From Enhygromyxa salina (GTDB taxonomy: Bacteria > Myxococcota_A > Polyangia > Nannocystales > Nannocystaceae): a stretch of 64,000 bases of DNA. Positions 8,078 through 17,798 of this stretch are shown piece by piece (within the stretch, counting starts at the first letter, position 1; each line of letters starts with the position of its first letter). The notes under the pieces were generated by a model. It saw nothing but the letters and a program-made list of their open reading frames with translations, made no database searches and was not told the DNA's origin. The stretch lies in NCBI RefSeq assembly GCF_000737335.2, contig NZ_JMCC02000059.1:1-64000 (forward strand). The letters are read 5' to 3'. Both the position numbers and the translations under genes were made by a program.

Positions 8078-10678
8078 CTAGCCAACCGACCAGATCTGCT
8101 CGCAGCGCCGGCGCACGAGCGCCCGCAGAGCCGCGAACCGTGGGTCGTCGCGCAGGTCCTGAAACAGCGGGCACCGGTCGAGCCAGTCGAGATCGACGAG
8201 CACCAGCTCCGCCGAAGCCTCCAGGTACGCGAGCGCCCGCTCGCGGTCGTGGTGAAACGCAGCCTGCTCCGCAAACAGCTGCAGCAACAGGGTCCGCAGC
8301 CGACCATTTTTTGTGACCGCCAACATCTGCTGATTGTGGAGCTCGAGCGCCTGCGGCTCGTACGGGTCGAGCAGCGGGGGCCCGTAGCTCCGCATCGCAC
8401 GAGCGCCATCGCTGGCGGGCGCGGCCTCGATGTTCGCGAGCGCGACACGAACCATGTCCAGGTCGCGCCGCCACGCGCCAACTCGCATCTGCATCAGCTG
8501 CGCCGACGCGTGGTGACGGACCGTTCGCCGGACCAGCTGGGCCATGAGCTGATCGTAGCCCTCATAGTCGCCACCCAGCGCCTTGTAACGGGCCAGATCA
8601 GCCAGGCACCAGTCGAGCCCAGGGTCGAGCTCGAGCGCGAGCTCGACGTGGGGGATGCCGCGCTCGGGGTGCGCGGCCTCGGTCTGCAGGCGGCCCAGAT
8701 ACTCGTGGGCCAGGGCGCAGGTCGGGGCGATCCGCAGGGCCTCGCGCAGGTGCTCGGCGGCCTCCCGATAGAACCCGCCTTGGACCGACCACGACGCCGC
8801 GGCGATCCGGGACTCGGCGAATTGCGGCGCCTCGGCCATCGCATGCTCGACAGCGACCTTGGCGACGGACGCCCAGTCGATGTCGGTCGTCGCGTCGTCG
8901 GCGGGCATGAACCACGCGCGCATGCAGGCGATCGCAAGCCCGGCGATCGCTGGCTTGAACCCGGGCGCCCGCTCGAGCGCCGCGCGGTAGAGGGCGACCG
9001 CGCCATCGGGCCCCCGCACCTCCCACTTCGACTTGGCTTGGCGAGCCCGCAGGTACCGTTCTATCGCCTCGGCGTCGGCGTTGCCGCGATGATCGATGAT
9101 CTGCAGCTCGACGCGCAGGGCCTCGGCGATGCGCTTGCCCAGCTTGTCTTGCAGCTCGAACACGTCCTCGAGCAGGCCGTCGAAGCGCTCGCTCCACAGC
9201 TGAAAGCCGGTGTTGACGTCGAGCAGCCGGGCCGCGATCCGCAGGCGCTTGCCGGCCATCTGGATGCTGCCGTCCACCACCACGTCGACGCCGAGCTCGG
9301 TCCCGATCGAGCGAGGATCACGGTCCCCCCGGCCCGCGAACCGAGCCGTCGCGCCGCTGCTGCTGACCTTGAGCCCGCGCGTCATTGACAGCAGATCTGT
9401 CAGCTCGTCGAGCAGCGCGTCCGCGACGAAGTCCGAGTCGGCCGGGCCCCTGTAGTGAAACGGCAGGACCGCGAGCGCGCGAGCTGCTGGGCTCAGCCCG
9501 GACGAGGGGGTGGCGGTTGGCAGCCGCAGACCGGTGCGATCGGTGGTCGTGCCGCTGTTGATCAAGCCGCTCACGAGCTCGCCCAACCCTGCGCCCATCA
9601 GGGTGGGGCTCGACGTGTCGACGGCTTGCTGCTGGCTGACTTCGGGGGCCGAGCCGGGCGGGAGCGCCGAGTTGGACATCCCGTCCGAGCGCGAGCCGGA
9701 CTCGAGCGCCAAGCTGCTGGTTGGCTGCTCGTCGCTGTCCCAGCGCGGATCCCAGTGTTCGGCGTCACCGCTGAGGGTCTCGTCGCCGAGCTGCTCGCGG
9801 GCCTGCTCGAGCGCGCTCGCAAACGCCAGCGCGCTCGGCCAGCGACCCTTGGGTTCACGACACAGCGCCCGCGACAGCGCGTCGATCACCGGCGCGGGGA
9901 TCAGCCCGGTCGCAGTGAGATCGGGGACGGGCGCGCTCAGCCGCGCCAGCGCCAGCGCGACGGGGTTGTCGCCAGTGAAGGGCAGCGCGCCCGTGAACAT
10001 CTCGACGACGATCAGCCCAAGCGCATACACGTCCGTGCGGGCGTCGACAGGCTTGCCCTCGACCTGCTCAGGGGCCATGTAGGCCGGGGTTCCAAGCAGC
10101 CCGCCGGTTGGGTTTTGCCCCTGCGCCTCGTTCACCCGCGCGATGCCAAAGTCGGTGATCACGGCGCGCCCGCTGGGCTCGACCATGATGTTGCGGGGCT
10201 TGAGATCCCGGTGGATGACGCCTGCCTCGTGCGCGGCCGCGAGCCCGGCCGCGAGCTGCAGCGCGAGGTCGATCGCCTCTGCTGGACGCGGGCGCCGACG
10301 CAACCACTCGCGCAGGCTCTCGCCCTCGACGTACTCCATCGTCAAGAACCGCAGGCCCGCGTGCTCGCCAAGGTCGTAGGTGCGCGCGACGTTGCGGTGG
10401 GTGACCCGGCGCGCGAGTCGGACCTCGTCGCGGAACCGCCCGACCGCCTTGTGCTCGCGGGCCCGATCGTCCGCAGCCTCGCCCGCGCCATCGCTCGCGC
10501 CATCACCCCAGATGGTGTCGAGGGTCTTGAGCGCGACGACCTCGCCGACCGCACGATCGTCCGCACGAAACACGGAGCCCATCCCCCCGCGGCCGACCAG
10601 CGCTTGAATCTCGTAGCGGCCAGCGAACAGCTCGCCAACGGCCGGGCTCAGGTCGTCACGCTCGCGCTCGCGGGGCAC
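8078..10678 (-). CDS. Ser/Thr kinase with TolB-like and TPR domains
   Basis: 866 residues. An N-terminal kinase (residues about 20-300) has the glycine loop VGRGGMGSVF, VALK, HRDLKPRN, DFG (ITDFGIAR) and GTPAYMAPEQ, so it should be active. After a Ser/Pro-rich linker, residues about 420-560 match the TolB/FlgO-like module (AVLPFHYRGP, VDGSIQMAGKRLRIAARL, LWSERFDG) found in adenylate-cyclase and kinase receptors. The rest is TPR repeats. No clear membrane helix, so it is probably cytoplasmic. The start is GTG 10678 with TAGTCT 5 nt upstream. Divergent from the next kinase gene across 80 bp. Confidence 0.93.
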   Translation of the reverse strand: MPRERERDDLSPAVGELFAGRYEIQALVGRGGMGSVFRADDRAVGEVVALKTLDTIWGDGASDGAGEAADDRAREHKAVGRFRDEVRLARRVTHRNVARTYDLGEHAGLRFLTMEYVEGESLREWLRRRPRPAEAIDLALQLAAGLAAAHEAGVIHRDLKPRNIMVEPSGRAVITDFGIARVNEAQGQNPTGGLLGTPAYMAPEQVEGKPVDARTDVYALGLIVVEMFTGALPFTGDNPVALALARLSAPVPDLTATGLIPAPVIDALSRALCREPKGRWPSALAFASALEQAREQLGDETLSGDAEHWDPRWDSDEQPTSSLALESGSRSDGMSNSALPPGSAPEVSQQQAVDTSSPTLMGAGLGELVSGLINSGTTTDRTGLRLPTATPSSGLSPAARALAVLPFHYRGPADSDFVADALLDELTDLLSMTRGLKVSSSGATARFAGRGDRDPRSIGTELGVDVVVDGSIQMAGKRLRIAARLLDVNTGFQLWSERFDGLLEDVFELQDKLGKRIAEALRVELQIIDHRGNADAEAIERYLRARQAKSKWEVRGPDGAVALYRAALERAPGFKPAIAGLAIACMRAWFMPADDATTDIDWASVAKVAVEHAMAEAPQFAESRIAAASWSVQGGFYREAAEHLREALRIAPTCALAHEYLGRLQTEAAHPERGIPHVELALELDPGLDWCLADLARYKALGGDYEGYDQLMAQLVRRTVRHHASAQLMQMRVGAWRRDLDMVRVALANIEAAPASDGARAMRSYGPPLLDPYEPQALELHNQQMLAVTKNGRLRTLLLQLFAEQAAFHHDRERALAYLEASAELVLVDLDWLDRCPLFQDLRDDPRFAALRALVRRRCEQIWSVG

Positions 10679-10758
10679 GGCGCAGACTACCAGCCACCCC
10701 GAACCAAGCCAGGACCCCGGGCAACGAGCACTCGCAAAAGCGTCTATGCTTCGACCGT

Positions 10759-13707
10759 ATGAGCGAGAGCTCGGACAACCGGACGCTCGACGCCGATCCC
10801 GCCAACCCGAGCACCCGGCCTGTCAAGGTCTCCGTCGAGCTCTCGCGCGGCGAGTCGCTTGGCCGCTACCTGATCGTTGACGTGCTCGGCAGCGGCGGGA
10901 TGGGCAAGGTCTACGCTGCGTACGATCCCGAGCTCAACCGCAAGCTGGCGATCAAGCTGCTCCACCACGCGCCCGGCACCGAGGCCAGCCGGGCCGCGAG
11001 CATGGGCAGCTCCCGGCTGCTGCGCGAGGCCCAGGCGATGGCCAAGCTCTCGCACACCAACGTCGTCACCGTGCATGACGTGGGCACCCACGCGGGTCGG
11101 GTGTTTGTCGCAATGGAGTACGTCGAGGGCAGCAACCTCGAGCACTGGTTGGACGCGGCCCCCGAAGGCCGCCCACACCCGTGGCGCGAGGTGCTGGCCC
11201 GGTTTCTCCCAGCTGGGCGTGGGCTCGCAGCCGCCCACGCGGCGGAGCTGATCCACCGCGACTTCAAGCCGGCCAACGTGCTGCTGGGCGCCGACGGCAG
11301 GGTCCGCGTCGCCGACTTTGGGCTCGCGCGCCGGGCCGGTGACGAAGGCCCGACGGGGGCCGCGATCCCGCCCAACGCCGGGGTCGACGCGGCCACCCTC
11401 GTCGACTCGCTGTCGCTGCGCCTGACCCAGACCGGCGCGTTCGTGGGCACGCCAGCGTACATGGCCCCCGAGCAATTTCGCGGCAGCGAGCTCGACGCCC
11501 GCTCGGATCAGTTCAGCTTCTGCGTTGCGCTGTGGGAGGGGCTCTACGGCGAGCGGCCGTTCGCCGGGGACTCGGCCGCGGCGATCTTGTTCTCGATCCA
11601 CGAGCACCAGCTGCGCGAGCCGCCGCCCGCTGCCGCGGCCAAGGTCCCGAGCTGGCTGCGGCGGGTGCTCGAGCGCGGACTCGCCAACGAGCCCAGCGCG
11701 CGCTGGCCCAACATGGACTCGCTGCTGCGCGCGCTCAGCAAAGATCCGGCGGTCGGGCGCAGGCGGATCGGCGCCGCCGTGCTCGGGCTCGCGGCCCTGG
11801 CCGCGGCGGTCATCGGTCCACAGCTGCGCGAGCAACCCCAACCCCCACCACCGCCCCCGCCTCCACCTCCACTTTGCCAGGGCGCCGAGGCTGCCCTTGG
11901 CGAGGCCTGGGACGCCGATCAACGCGAGCGGCTCCACGCCCGCTACGCCAAGCTGAACGAGCGCTGGGCCGCGGACGACGAAGCCCGGCTGATCAGCCAG
12001 CTCGACGCGTGGGCCGCTGGCTGGATCGCGGCGTGGACCGACGCGTGCGCAGCAACGCGGATCCGCGGCGAGCAGTCCGAGGACAAGCTCGACGATCGGA
12101 TGCTGTGTCTTCAGCGTCGCCGCTCGCGGCTCGAGACCTTCATCGAGTCGATCGAGACCACCCCCGACAAGCAGCTGCGCAAGGCCCCCGCGCAGGTCGA
12201 CGACATCGGCGACGTCGCCGACTGCAGCGATCCCGAGGCGATGCACGCCCGGATCCCGCCGCCGGCTGACACCGAGCGCCGCGCCGAGTTCGAGCGCCTG
12301 CTCGAGGAGTTCGACGCGGTCACGGTTCAGCGCTCGATCGGCCGCTACGACCTCGCCAAGACCCGGCTCGAGCCCGCGTATGCGGCCGCGCTCGCGACCG
12401 AGCACCCCACGCTGATCACCGAGGCCCGCGCTGTCCGCGGGGATCTGCTCGCCCAGCTCGAGGATCCGCAGGCGGAGCCCGAGCTGGTGCTGGCCTATGA
12501 GTCGGCCCTGGCGGCCGGGCTGTTTGGGTTTGCAGCGCGCGCAGCCCAGGATCTCGCCGTGTACCTGATGGCCTTCGACGAGCGCCGCGCCGAGGCCGAG
12601 CGCTGGCTGCGAACCGCCGAGGCGCTGGTGACCTACCTCGACGATCAGACCATACGGATGTTCGTGCTCGAGAGCCGGGCCCGGCTCGAGCGCTATCGCG
12701 GCAACTACCCCGAAGCTCTGGCCTGGTACCAGCGCGCGGTCGACCTCTCGACGGAGGTCAACGGCGCCGACGCCAAGCGGACCGCCGACGCGCTGTTCAA
12801 CCTCTCGACGGTCCTGTTCGAGGCCGGAAACATCTCGGAGGCGAAGCAGACGGTCGGGCGCGCCGAGGCGATCTGGGCCGACGAGCTTGGTCCGCTGGAT
12901 CCACGCTCGCTCGCGGCGCTCAACGCGAGCGGGGTGTTTGCGTGGCGCATGGGCGACGCTCGAACGGCCCGTGAGTCGTTCGAGGAGCTGCTGGCTCGAC
13001 GCGAGCAGCTGTTTGGACCCGATCACCCCGAGGTGGGCGACGCCCTGTTCAACTACGGCTCGATGCTCGTCGAGTTCAGCGCGCCGCATGCCCGCGAGCC
13101 GCTCGAGCGCCTGCTTGCGATCCACACCAGGCACTACGGTCCCGAGTCGATCGCGGTCGCGCACTGCAAGGCCAACCTGGCGAAGGCGGTCATCGTCGAA
13201 GATCCCACCGATCTGGCGACCGCGCGGCGACTGATCGACGAGGCGATCGCAACTGTCAGCAAGGAGCGCGACGCGGCCCACCTCGAGCTGCTGATCGCCC
13301 GCGGCATTCGCCTGGAGGTGCTGCGGCGCGGCGGGGACTACCGGGCTGCCCTCGCCGAAGCGGCGGTGCTGCAGCGGCTGTTCGAGCGGGCCGACACGGC
13401 GGTGCTCTCCAACGTCGCGGATCTGTACGTGGAGCTGGCCTACATCGCTCTCGGCCAAGGCCGCAGCGAGCAGGCGCTCGCCAACGCCGAGAAAGCCGCC
13501 GAATTCTCGACCCAAGAAGCGACCGGCCCGCGCAAGACCGCCGAGCGCGAGTTGGTGACGGCGCAGGTGCTCCGCGAGCTCGGCCGGACAGAGCTGGCCA
13601 ACGCGGCGCGGGCCCGTGCGCGCGCGGCCTACCTGCGAGCGCAGGCGGGGCTGCCCGGGGATCCGCTGTGGGATGCGATCGACGGCTGGGTCGACGCGCC
13701 CGAGTAG
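10759..13707 (+). CDS. membrane-anchored Ser/Thr kinase with TPR sensor region
   Basis: 982 residues. The kinase domain is at about residues 33-335: LGSGGMGKVYAAYD, LAIKLL, HRDFKPANVLL, VADFGLARR, GTPAYMAPEQ. A single membrane segment near 340-355 (AAVLGLAALAAAVIG) is followed by a polyproline run. An extracytoplasmic region starts with a C-x-G-x-E block and continues as TPR-type helices to the end. TATGCT ends 8 nt before the ATG. The stop is 38 bp from the M61 peptidase start. The ligand is unknown; the architecture is typical of myxobacterial receptor kinases. Confidence 0.93.
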   Translation: MSESSDNRTLDADPANPSTRPVKVSVELSRGESLGRYLIVDVLGSGGMGKVYAAYDPELNRKLAIKLLHHAPGTEASRAASMGSSRLLREAQAMAKLSHTNVVTVHDVGTHAGRVFVAMEYVEGSNLEHWLDAAPEGRPHPWREVLARFLPAGRGLAAAHAAELIHRDFKPANVLLGADGRVRVADFGLARRAGDEGPTGAAIPPNAGVDAATLVDSLSLRLTQTGAFVGTPAYMAPEQFRGSELDARSDQFSFCVALWEGLYGERPFAGDSAAAILFSIHEHQLREPPPAAAAKVPSWLRRVLERGLANEPSARWPNMDSLLRALSKDPAVGRRRIGAAVLGLAALAAAVIGPQLREQPQPPPPPPPPPPLCQGAEAALGEAWDADQRERLHARYAKLNERWAADDEARLISQLDAWAAGWIAAWTDACAATRIRGEQSEDKLDDRMLCLQRRRSRLETFIESIETTPDKQLRKAPAQVDDIGDVADCSDPEAMHARIPPPADTERRAEFERLLEEFDAVTVQRSIGRYDLAKTRLEPAYAAALATEHPTLITEARAVRGDLLAQLEDPQAEPELVLAYESALAAGLFGFAARAAQDLAVYLMAFDERRAEAERWLRTAEALVTYLDDQTIRMFVLESRARLERYRGNYPEALAWYQRAVDLSTEVNGADAKRTADALFNLSTVLFEAGNISEAKQTVGRAEAIWADELGPLDPRSLAALNASGVFAWRMGDARTARESFEELLARREQLFGPDHPEVGDALFNYGSMLVEFSAPHAREPLERLLAIHTRHYGPESIAVAHCKANLAKAVIVEDPTDLATARRLIDEAIATVSKERDAAHLELLIARGIRLEVLRRGGDYRAALAEAAVLQRLFERADTAVLSNVADLYVELAYIALGQGRSEQALANAEKAAEFSTQEATGPRKTAERELVTAQVLRELGRTELANAARARARAAYLRAQAGLPGDPLWDAIDGWVDAPE

Positions 13708-13745
13708 TTGGCGCCCCAGCGAGTTCGCAGCTTATGCTCGCGGCC

Positions 13746-15680
13746 ATGAGCACCTACAGCCCCCGGCGAGCGCGCGCCTGTTCGATCACCGCGGCGGCGG
13801 GCGTGGCCCTGATCGGTCTGTCGTTTGGGTTTGGATCGGCGGCCGTCGCCGGTCACCGCGACGCGGGCATCGCGAGCCTCGCGAACGACACCGCGGCGCG
13901 GCTGCGAGGCGCCAGCGGGGAGCGCGAGGCGTTCAAATACGCAGTCACGATGCCCAACCCGCAGCGTCATGAATTCCATGTCGAGCTGCGCTTCGACGCG
14001 CTCCCCGGCGACCGCGTCGCGCTCGAGCTGCCCAAGTGGAACCCGGGCGCCTACCGCTTGACGCAAGCCCACCGCAACGTCCGGGCGGTCAGCGCCAAGC
14101 AGCTTGGCGACGCCCCCGGCGCCGCGCTGCCCGTCACCAAGCTCGACGAGAACACCTGGGAGGTCACCCACGCCGGCGCGCCCTTCAGCCTCGAGTATCG
14201 GGTCTACTGCGGCAGCTACTCGGGGATCGGCGGCTGCTATCTCGACGACGCGATGGGCTTCATCAACGGCGCCCACGTGTTCATGTACGCCGTTGGCCAC
14301 AAGCAGCGACCGATCGAGCTGCGCGTGACCGAGCTCCCCGGCGGCAAGCAAGCCGAGGTCGTGACCGGGCTGCCAACTCGTGGCAAGGGCAAGGCCAAGC
14401 ACTTTTGGGCAAGCGACTTCGACGTGCTGATCGACAGCCCGATCCACGCCGGGGTCGTCGACACCGTCAGCTTCGAGCTTGGCGGTCGGCCGATCCGCGC
14501 GACGATGTCGGCCGAGGGCGCGTGGAAGCCCGACGAGGTCCGCGACGAGCTCCAAAAGATCACCCAGGCCGCGGCCGCGACCTTTGGCCCGCTCGAGACC
14601 GCCCTGCCCTTCACCGACTACACCTTCATCTACCAGGTGCTGCCCAACAACGGCGGCGGGCTCGAGCACCTGAACTCCACGGTGATCGGCGTGGATCCGT
14701 GGATGTTCGCCGACGCCAAGGGCAAGCGAAAATTCTGGTCGGTCACCGCCCACGAGTTCTTTCACCTGTGGAACGTCAAGCGGATCCGCCCCGCCGTGCT
14801 TGGGCCCTTCGACTACGATCGCGAGGTCCACACCACCATGCTGTGGTTCTCGGAGGGGTTCACCAGCTACTACGGGGCGCTGATCGTCCGCCGGGCTGGG
14901 CTGATCGACGAGGCCCAGGTGCTCGACGAGCTCGAGCGGCGGATCAAGGCGGTCGAGACCCGGCCAGGCCGCAAGCTGATGTCGGTCGAGCAGAGCTCGT
15001 GGGAGACCTGGTCCAAGCCCGACGACTACGACAAGGCCTACTTCTCGTACTACGACAAGGGCGCGGTGATCGGCATGCTGTTCGATCTGCACCTGCGCAA
15101 GTCCAGCCAAGGCCTCGCCAGCACCGACACCGTGTTCCGCGAGCTGTGGAAGCGCTGGCGTGAGACCGGCCTGGGGCTGAGCCCGCAGCAGCTCGAGCAG
15201 GCGTTCATCGATCAGGCCGGAACCGGGGCCGACGAGCTTCGCCAGATGTTCAACGACTATGTGCGCGGCACCACCGAGCTCGACTACGATCGCTACCTCG
15301 CGCACGCGGGCTACCGGCTCGAGCGCAAGATCAAGCAGCTCGGGCCGTGGATCGGCGTGGACATCGACCGCCGCGGCTCAACCTTGATCGCCCGCAACGT
15401 CGAGCACGGCGGGCCGGCGGACCTCGGTGGGGTCGCCGACGGCGACGAGCTCTCGCAGATCAACGGCCGCCCGATCGACGCTGGCAACTACGACAAGGCC
15501 CTGCGCGCGCTCGAGCTAGGCGAGCCGTGCACGCTCACGGTCACGCGCACCGGTCGGGTGTTGGATCTGAAGGTCACCCCGATCGAGGGCGGGGATCCAA
15601 GCTTCCAGATCGTCGAGCTTGCCAACGTCAGCCCCGAGCAACTGCTGCTGCGCAACGAGTGGCTCGGGCTCGATCCCTGA
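13746..15680 (+). CDS. M61 family peptidase with PDZ domain
   Basis: 644 residues. An N-terminal hydrophobic segment (ACSITAAAGVALIGLSF) is a signal peptide. A beta-rich N-domain leads to the gluzincin core with zinc motif HEFFHLWNVKRIRP (H336, E337, H340) and the downstream glutamate in FSEGFTSYY (about E370). This is the signature of M61 glycyl-aminopeptidases. A C-terminal PDZ domain (about residues 530-640) contains GGPADLGGVADGDELSQING. Probably a periplasmic or secreted aminopeptidase. TATGCT ends 7 nt before ATG 13746, which supports this start. It follows the kinase gene closely. Confidence 0.92.
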   Translation: MSTYSPRRARACSITAAAGVALIGLSFGFGSAAVAGHRDAGIASLANDTAARLRGASGEREAFKYAVTMPNPQRHEFHVELRFDALPGDRVALELPKWNPGAYRLTQAHRNVRAVSAKQLGDAPGAALPVTKLDENTWEVTHAGAPFSLEYRVYCGSYSGIGGCYLDDAMGFINGAHVFMYAVGHKQRPIELRVTELPGGKQAEVVTGLPTRGKGKAKHFWASDFDVLIDSPIHAGVVDTVSFELGGRPIRATMSAEGAWKPDEVRDELQKITQAAAATFGPLETALPFTDYTFIYQVLPNNGGGLEHLNSTVIGVDPWMFADAKGKRKFWSVTAHEFFHLWNVKRIRPAVLGPFDYDREVHTTMLWFSEGFTSYYGALIVRRAGLIDEAQVLDELERRIKAVETRPGRKLMSVEQSSWETWSKPDDYDKAYFSYYDKGAVIGMLFDLHLRKSSQGLASTDTVFRELWKRWRETGLGLSPQQLEQAFIDQAGTGADELRQMFNDYVRGTTELDYDRYLAHAGYRLERKIKQLGPWIGVDIDRRGSTLIARNVEHGGPADLGGVADGDELSQINGRPIDAGNYDKALRALELGEPCTLTVTRTGRVLDLKVTPIEGGDPSFQIVELANVSPEQLLLRNEWLGLDP

Positions 15681-15925
15681 GCGCGGCGTTCACATCAGAT
15701 TCACACGGACGGCGCCAAGCTTTCACTTGCGCGCTCGCTTCGCTGCCACATGGGCCGGCCAAGCTGGGTCTATTGGATCTCGCTGGCGGCACGGCGCCAG
15801 ACGCCGATCTCAGCCGCTGGTCCAAGGCGAGGCGCCGGGCGGCGGCGCTCGATTCACGCTGGAGCTCCAGCCCATCACCCACCGCACTGGTTGGGGTGAC
15901 CCCGAGCGGTTATCGTCGCTGCGCC

Positions 15926-17110
15926 ATGCCTGCCATGCCCCGCGCCCGCCGAATGTGTCTTCCCCTCGTCGTCATCGGCCTGACCGTGGCCCTCGCGCCC
16001 GCGTGCGGCGGTGACAAGGCCACAAAGGACACCAAGGGTGTCAAGCCGGCGCCGGGCAACAAGGCGCCCGCCCAAACCCCCGAGGCCACCCCCCCGCCAA
16101 CCGGCGAGACGTGGACGTGGGCGCTGCCCAAGGGCCTCAGCGCCGCCCCGGTGGTCCCAGCCGACAACCCGATGAGCGCGGCCAAGGTCGAGCTTGGCCA
16201 CCAGCTGTTCATGGACAAGCGCCTGTCCGGCGACGGCTCGCGCAGCTGCTACTCGTGCCACCAAAACGAGCTGGGCGCCGCGGACGGTCGGACCCTGGCA
16301 CTCGGCGCGGGCGACAAGCCGCTCACCCGCAACACGCCCACGATCTGGAACGTCGCCTACCATCAAAATGGGCTGTACTGGGACGGCCGCGCGCCAACCC
16401 TGGAGAAGCAGATGCTCGGGGCTTGGAAGGGCGGCAACATGGGCGCGGGCGATGATCTGGCGGCCAAGGCCAAAGAGATCGGCGCGCTGCCGGAGTACAC
16501 CTCGCAGTTCGCCGAGGTGTTTGGGCTCGAGCCCGGCGCCGAGATCACGCCCGACCACATCGCCATGGCCGTGTCAGCCTACGAGCGGACCTTGCTGTGC
16601 GGCGACACGGCCTTCGATCAGGGCACCATGAGCGAGGCGGCCTCGCGCGGGTGGGATCTGTTCCGCGGCAAGGCCTCGTGCTCGACCTGTCACGCCGGCG
16701 ACAATTTCACCGACGGGCAATTTCACGACGTCGGGATCTCGCACGACGCCGCCGGCCAGCTCCTGCCCGACGCCGACGTTGGCCGCGGCAAGCCCAGCGA
16801 GGTCGAGGCGGACAACTACAAATTCCGCACCCCGACCCTGCGCAACGTGACCAAGACCGCGCCCTACTTCCACAACGGCTCGGTCGCGGATCTCACCGAG
16901 GTCGTGCGCTACATGGCCGCGGGCGGAAACGCCAAGGCACCCGGCGTCGACCAAAACCTGCGCAACACCCAGCTGACCGAAGCAGAGATCGCCGACGTGG
17001 TCGCGTTCCTCGGTGCGCTCGAGTGCCCGGGATCGCTGCAGGTCATCGGAGACCAGAGCGTCGCCGGCATCCCCGAAGCGGCCGAAGCGGCCGATCCAGC
17101 CGCTCCCTAA
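15926..17110 (+). CDS. di-haem cytochrome c peroxidase-like lipoprotein
   Basis: 394 residues. The signal peptide is lipoprotein-like (VALAPAC, then GGDK). A Thr/Pro/Lys linker precedes two haem-binding sites: CYSCH at residue 108 and CSTCH at residue 252. Motifs typical of the CcpA/MauG family are visible: ELGHQLFMDKRLS, TRNTPTIWN, FRTPTLRNVTKTAPYFHNGS. It would reduce peroxide, or oxidise a partner, in the periplasm using electrons from a small cytochrome. TATCGT ends 9 nt before the ATG; ATG 15935 is the alternative. No partner gene is adjacent. Confidence 0.88.
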   Translation: MPAMPRARRMCLPLVVIGLTVALAPACGGDKATKDTKGVKPAPGNKAPAQTPEATPPPTGETWTWALPKGLSAAPVVPADNPMSAAKVELGHQLFMDKRLSGDGSRSCYSCHQNELGAADGRTLALGAGDKPLTRNTPTIWNVAYHQNGLYWDGRAPTLEKQMLGAWKGGNMGAGDDLAAKAKEIGALPEYTSQFAEVFGLEPGAEITPDHIAMAVSAYERTLLCGDTAFDQGTMSEAASRGWDLFRGKASCSTCHAGDNFTDGQFHDVGISHDAAGQLLPDADVGRGKPSEVEADNYKFRTPTLRNVTKTAPYFHNGSVADLTEVVRYMAAGGNAKAPGVDQNLRNTQLTEAEIADVVAFLGALECPGSLQVIGDQSVAGIPEAAEAADPAAP

Positions 17111-17195
17111 AGCCGGTCACGAGAAGAGCCCCCTGGCGGCCGTGGGGCCGTGGGGGCCGTCTGGTGGCGCTTGGCGCCACGCCATTGCGCACAGA

Positions 17196-17218
17196 CACCC
17201 AAGCGAGGTGCTTGGGTG
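17196..17218 (-). terminator. duplicated rpsI downstream hairpin (outer copy)
   Basis: CACCCAAGC/GCTTGGGTG forms a perfect 9-bp stem with a 5-nt loop. It is identical in stem to the inner copy and differs by one loop base. It may be a second terminator for the rplM-rpsI operon or for the convergent cytochrome gene. No T-run follows. Confidence 0.45.
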
Positions 17219-17326
17219 CCTGCAGGGGCCAACCAGCGAGCGCCTTAGCGCTTGCTGAACTGGAAGCGCGCACGGGGGCCGCGGGGGCCGTCTGGTGGCG
17301 CTTGGCGCCACGCCATTGCGCACAGA

Positions 17327-17349
17327 CACCCAAGCGAAGTGCTTGGGTG
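17327..17349 (-). terminator. rpsI downstream hairpin (inner copy)
   Basis: A perfect 9-bp stem with loop GAAGT lies 27 bp past the rpsI stop. A T-run is lacking, so termination is inferred from position and stem strength only. Confidence 0.5.
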
Positions 17350-17375
17350 CCTGCAGGGGCCAACCGGCGAGCGCC

Positions 17376-17759
17376 TTAGCGCTTGCTGAACTGGAAGCGC
17401 GCACGGGCGCCGCGGCGGCCGTACTTCTTGCGCTCTTTCTTGCGTGGGTCCCGGGTCAGGTGCCCGGCGGACTTGAGCGCGCCACGGAACTCGCCGTTGA
17501 TGCGCAGCAGCGCCCGAGCGATCCCGAGGCGCACGGCCCCAGCTTGACCCGAGAGCCCGCCGCCTTGCGCGGTCGCCCAGACGTCGTACTGCTCGCGCGT
17601 GTCGGTCTCGACCAGCGGCTGCTCGACGAACTTCATGTTGGTGGCGCGAGTCAGGTACTGCTCGGCCTCACGTCGGTTGATGCTGATCTTGCCTTCGCCC
17701 GGCATCAGCCAGACACGGGCGATGGCGGTCTTGCGCCGGCCGGTCGCGTAGTACTTCAT
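17376..17759 (-). CDS. rpsI: 30S ribosomal protein S9
   Basis: 127 residues, normal length for S9. The N-terminus YYATGRRKTAIARV, the central GGGLSGQAGAVRLGIARALL and the basic tail ending RARFQFSKR are diagnostic; the tail reaches toward the P-site tRNA anticodon loop. It lies 39 bp downstream of rplM in the universally conserved rplM-rpsI order, so one operon. Its 3' end is the source of the tandem duplication just downstream. Confidence 0.98.
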   Translation of the reverse strand: MKYYATGRRKTAIARVWLMPGEGKISINRREAEQYLTRATNMKFVEQPLVETDTREQYDVWATAQGGGLSGQAGAVRLGIARALLRINGEFRGALKSAGHLTRDPRKKERKKYGRRGARARFQFSKR

Positions 17760-17798
17760 GATTTCAGTGCCGTAACGGGGTGTGAGCCAGAGCTAGGA

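Larger units (their letters stand above)
17152..17413. repeat. 131-bp tandem duplication of the rpsI 3' end
   Basis: Two head-to-tail copies of a 131-bp unit (17152-17282 and 17283-17413) differ at only three positions that I could count. The right-hand copy contains the genuine last codons, stop and downstream hairpin of rpsI. The left-hand copy repeats all of this, leaving an orphan 12-codon rpsI tail with its stop at 17245-17247. The duplication lies between convergent genes. Confidence 0.9.

Noticed and set aside
10744..13515. 923-codon minus-strand frame opposite the second kinase
   Set aside because: It is the antisense of an unmistakable kinase gene. Its composition is typical of a shadow frame and it has no domain signature.
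15347..15925. N-terminal extension of the cytochrome gene to a 587-codon frame
   Set aside because: The extra part overlaps the M61 peptidase in another frame. The signal peptide and a -10-like hexamer fix the start at 15926.
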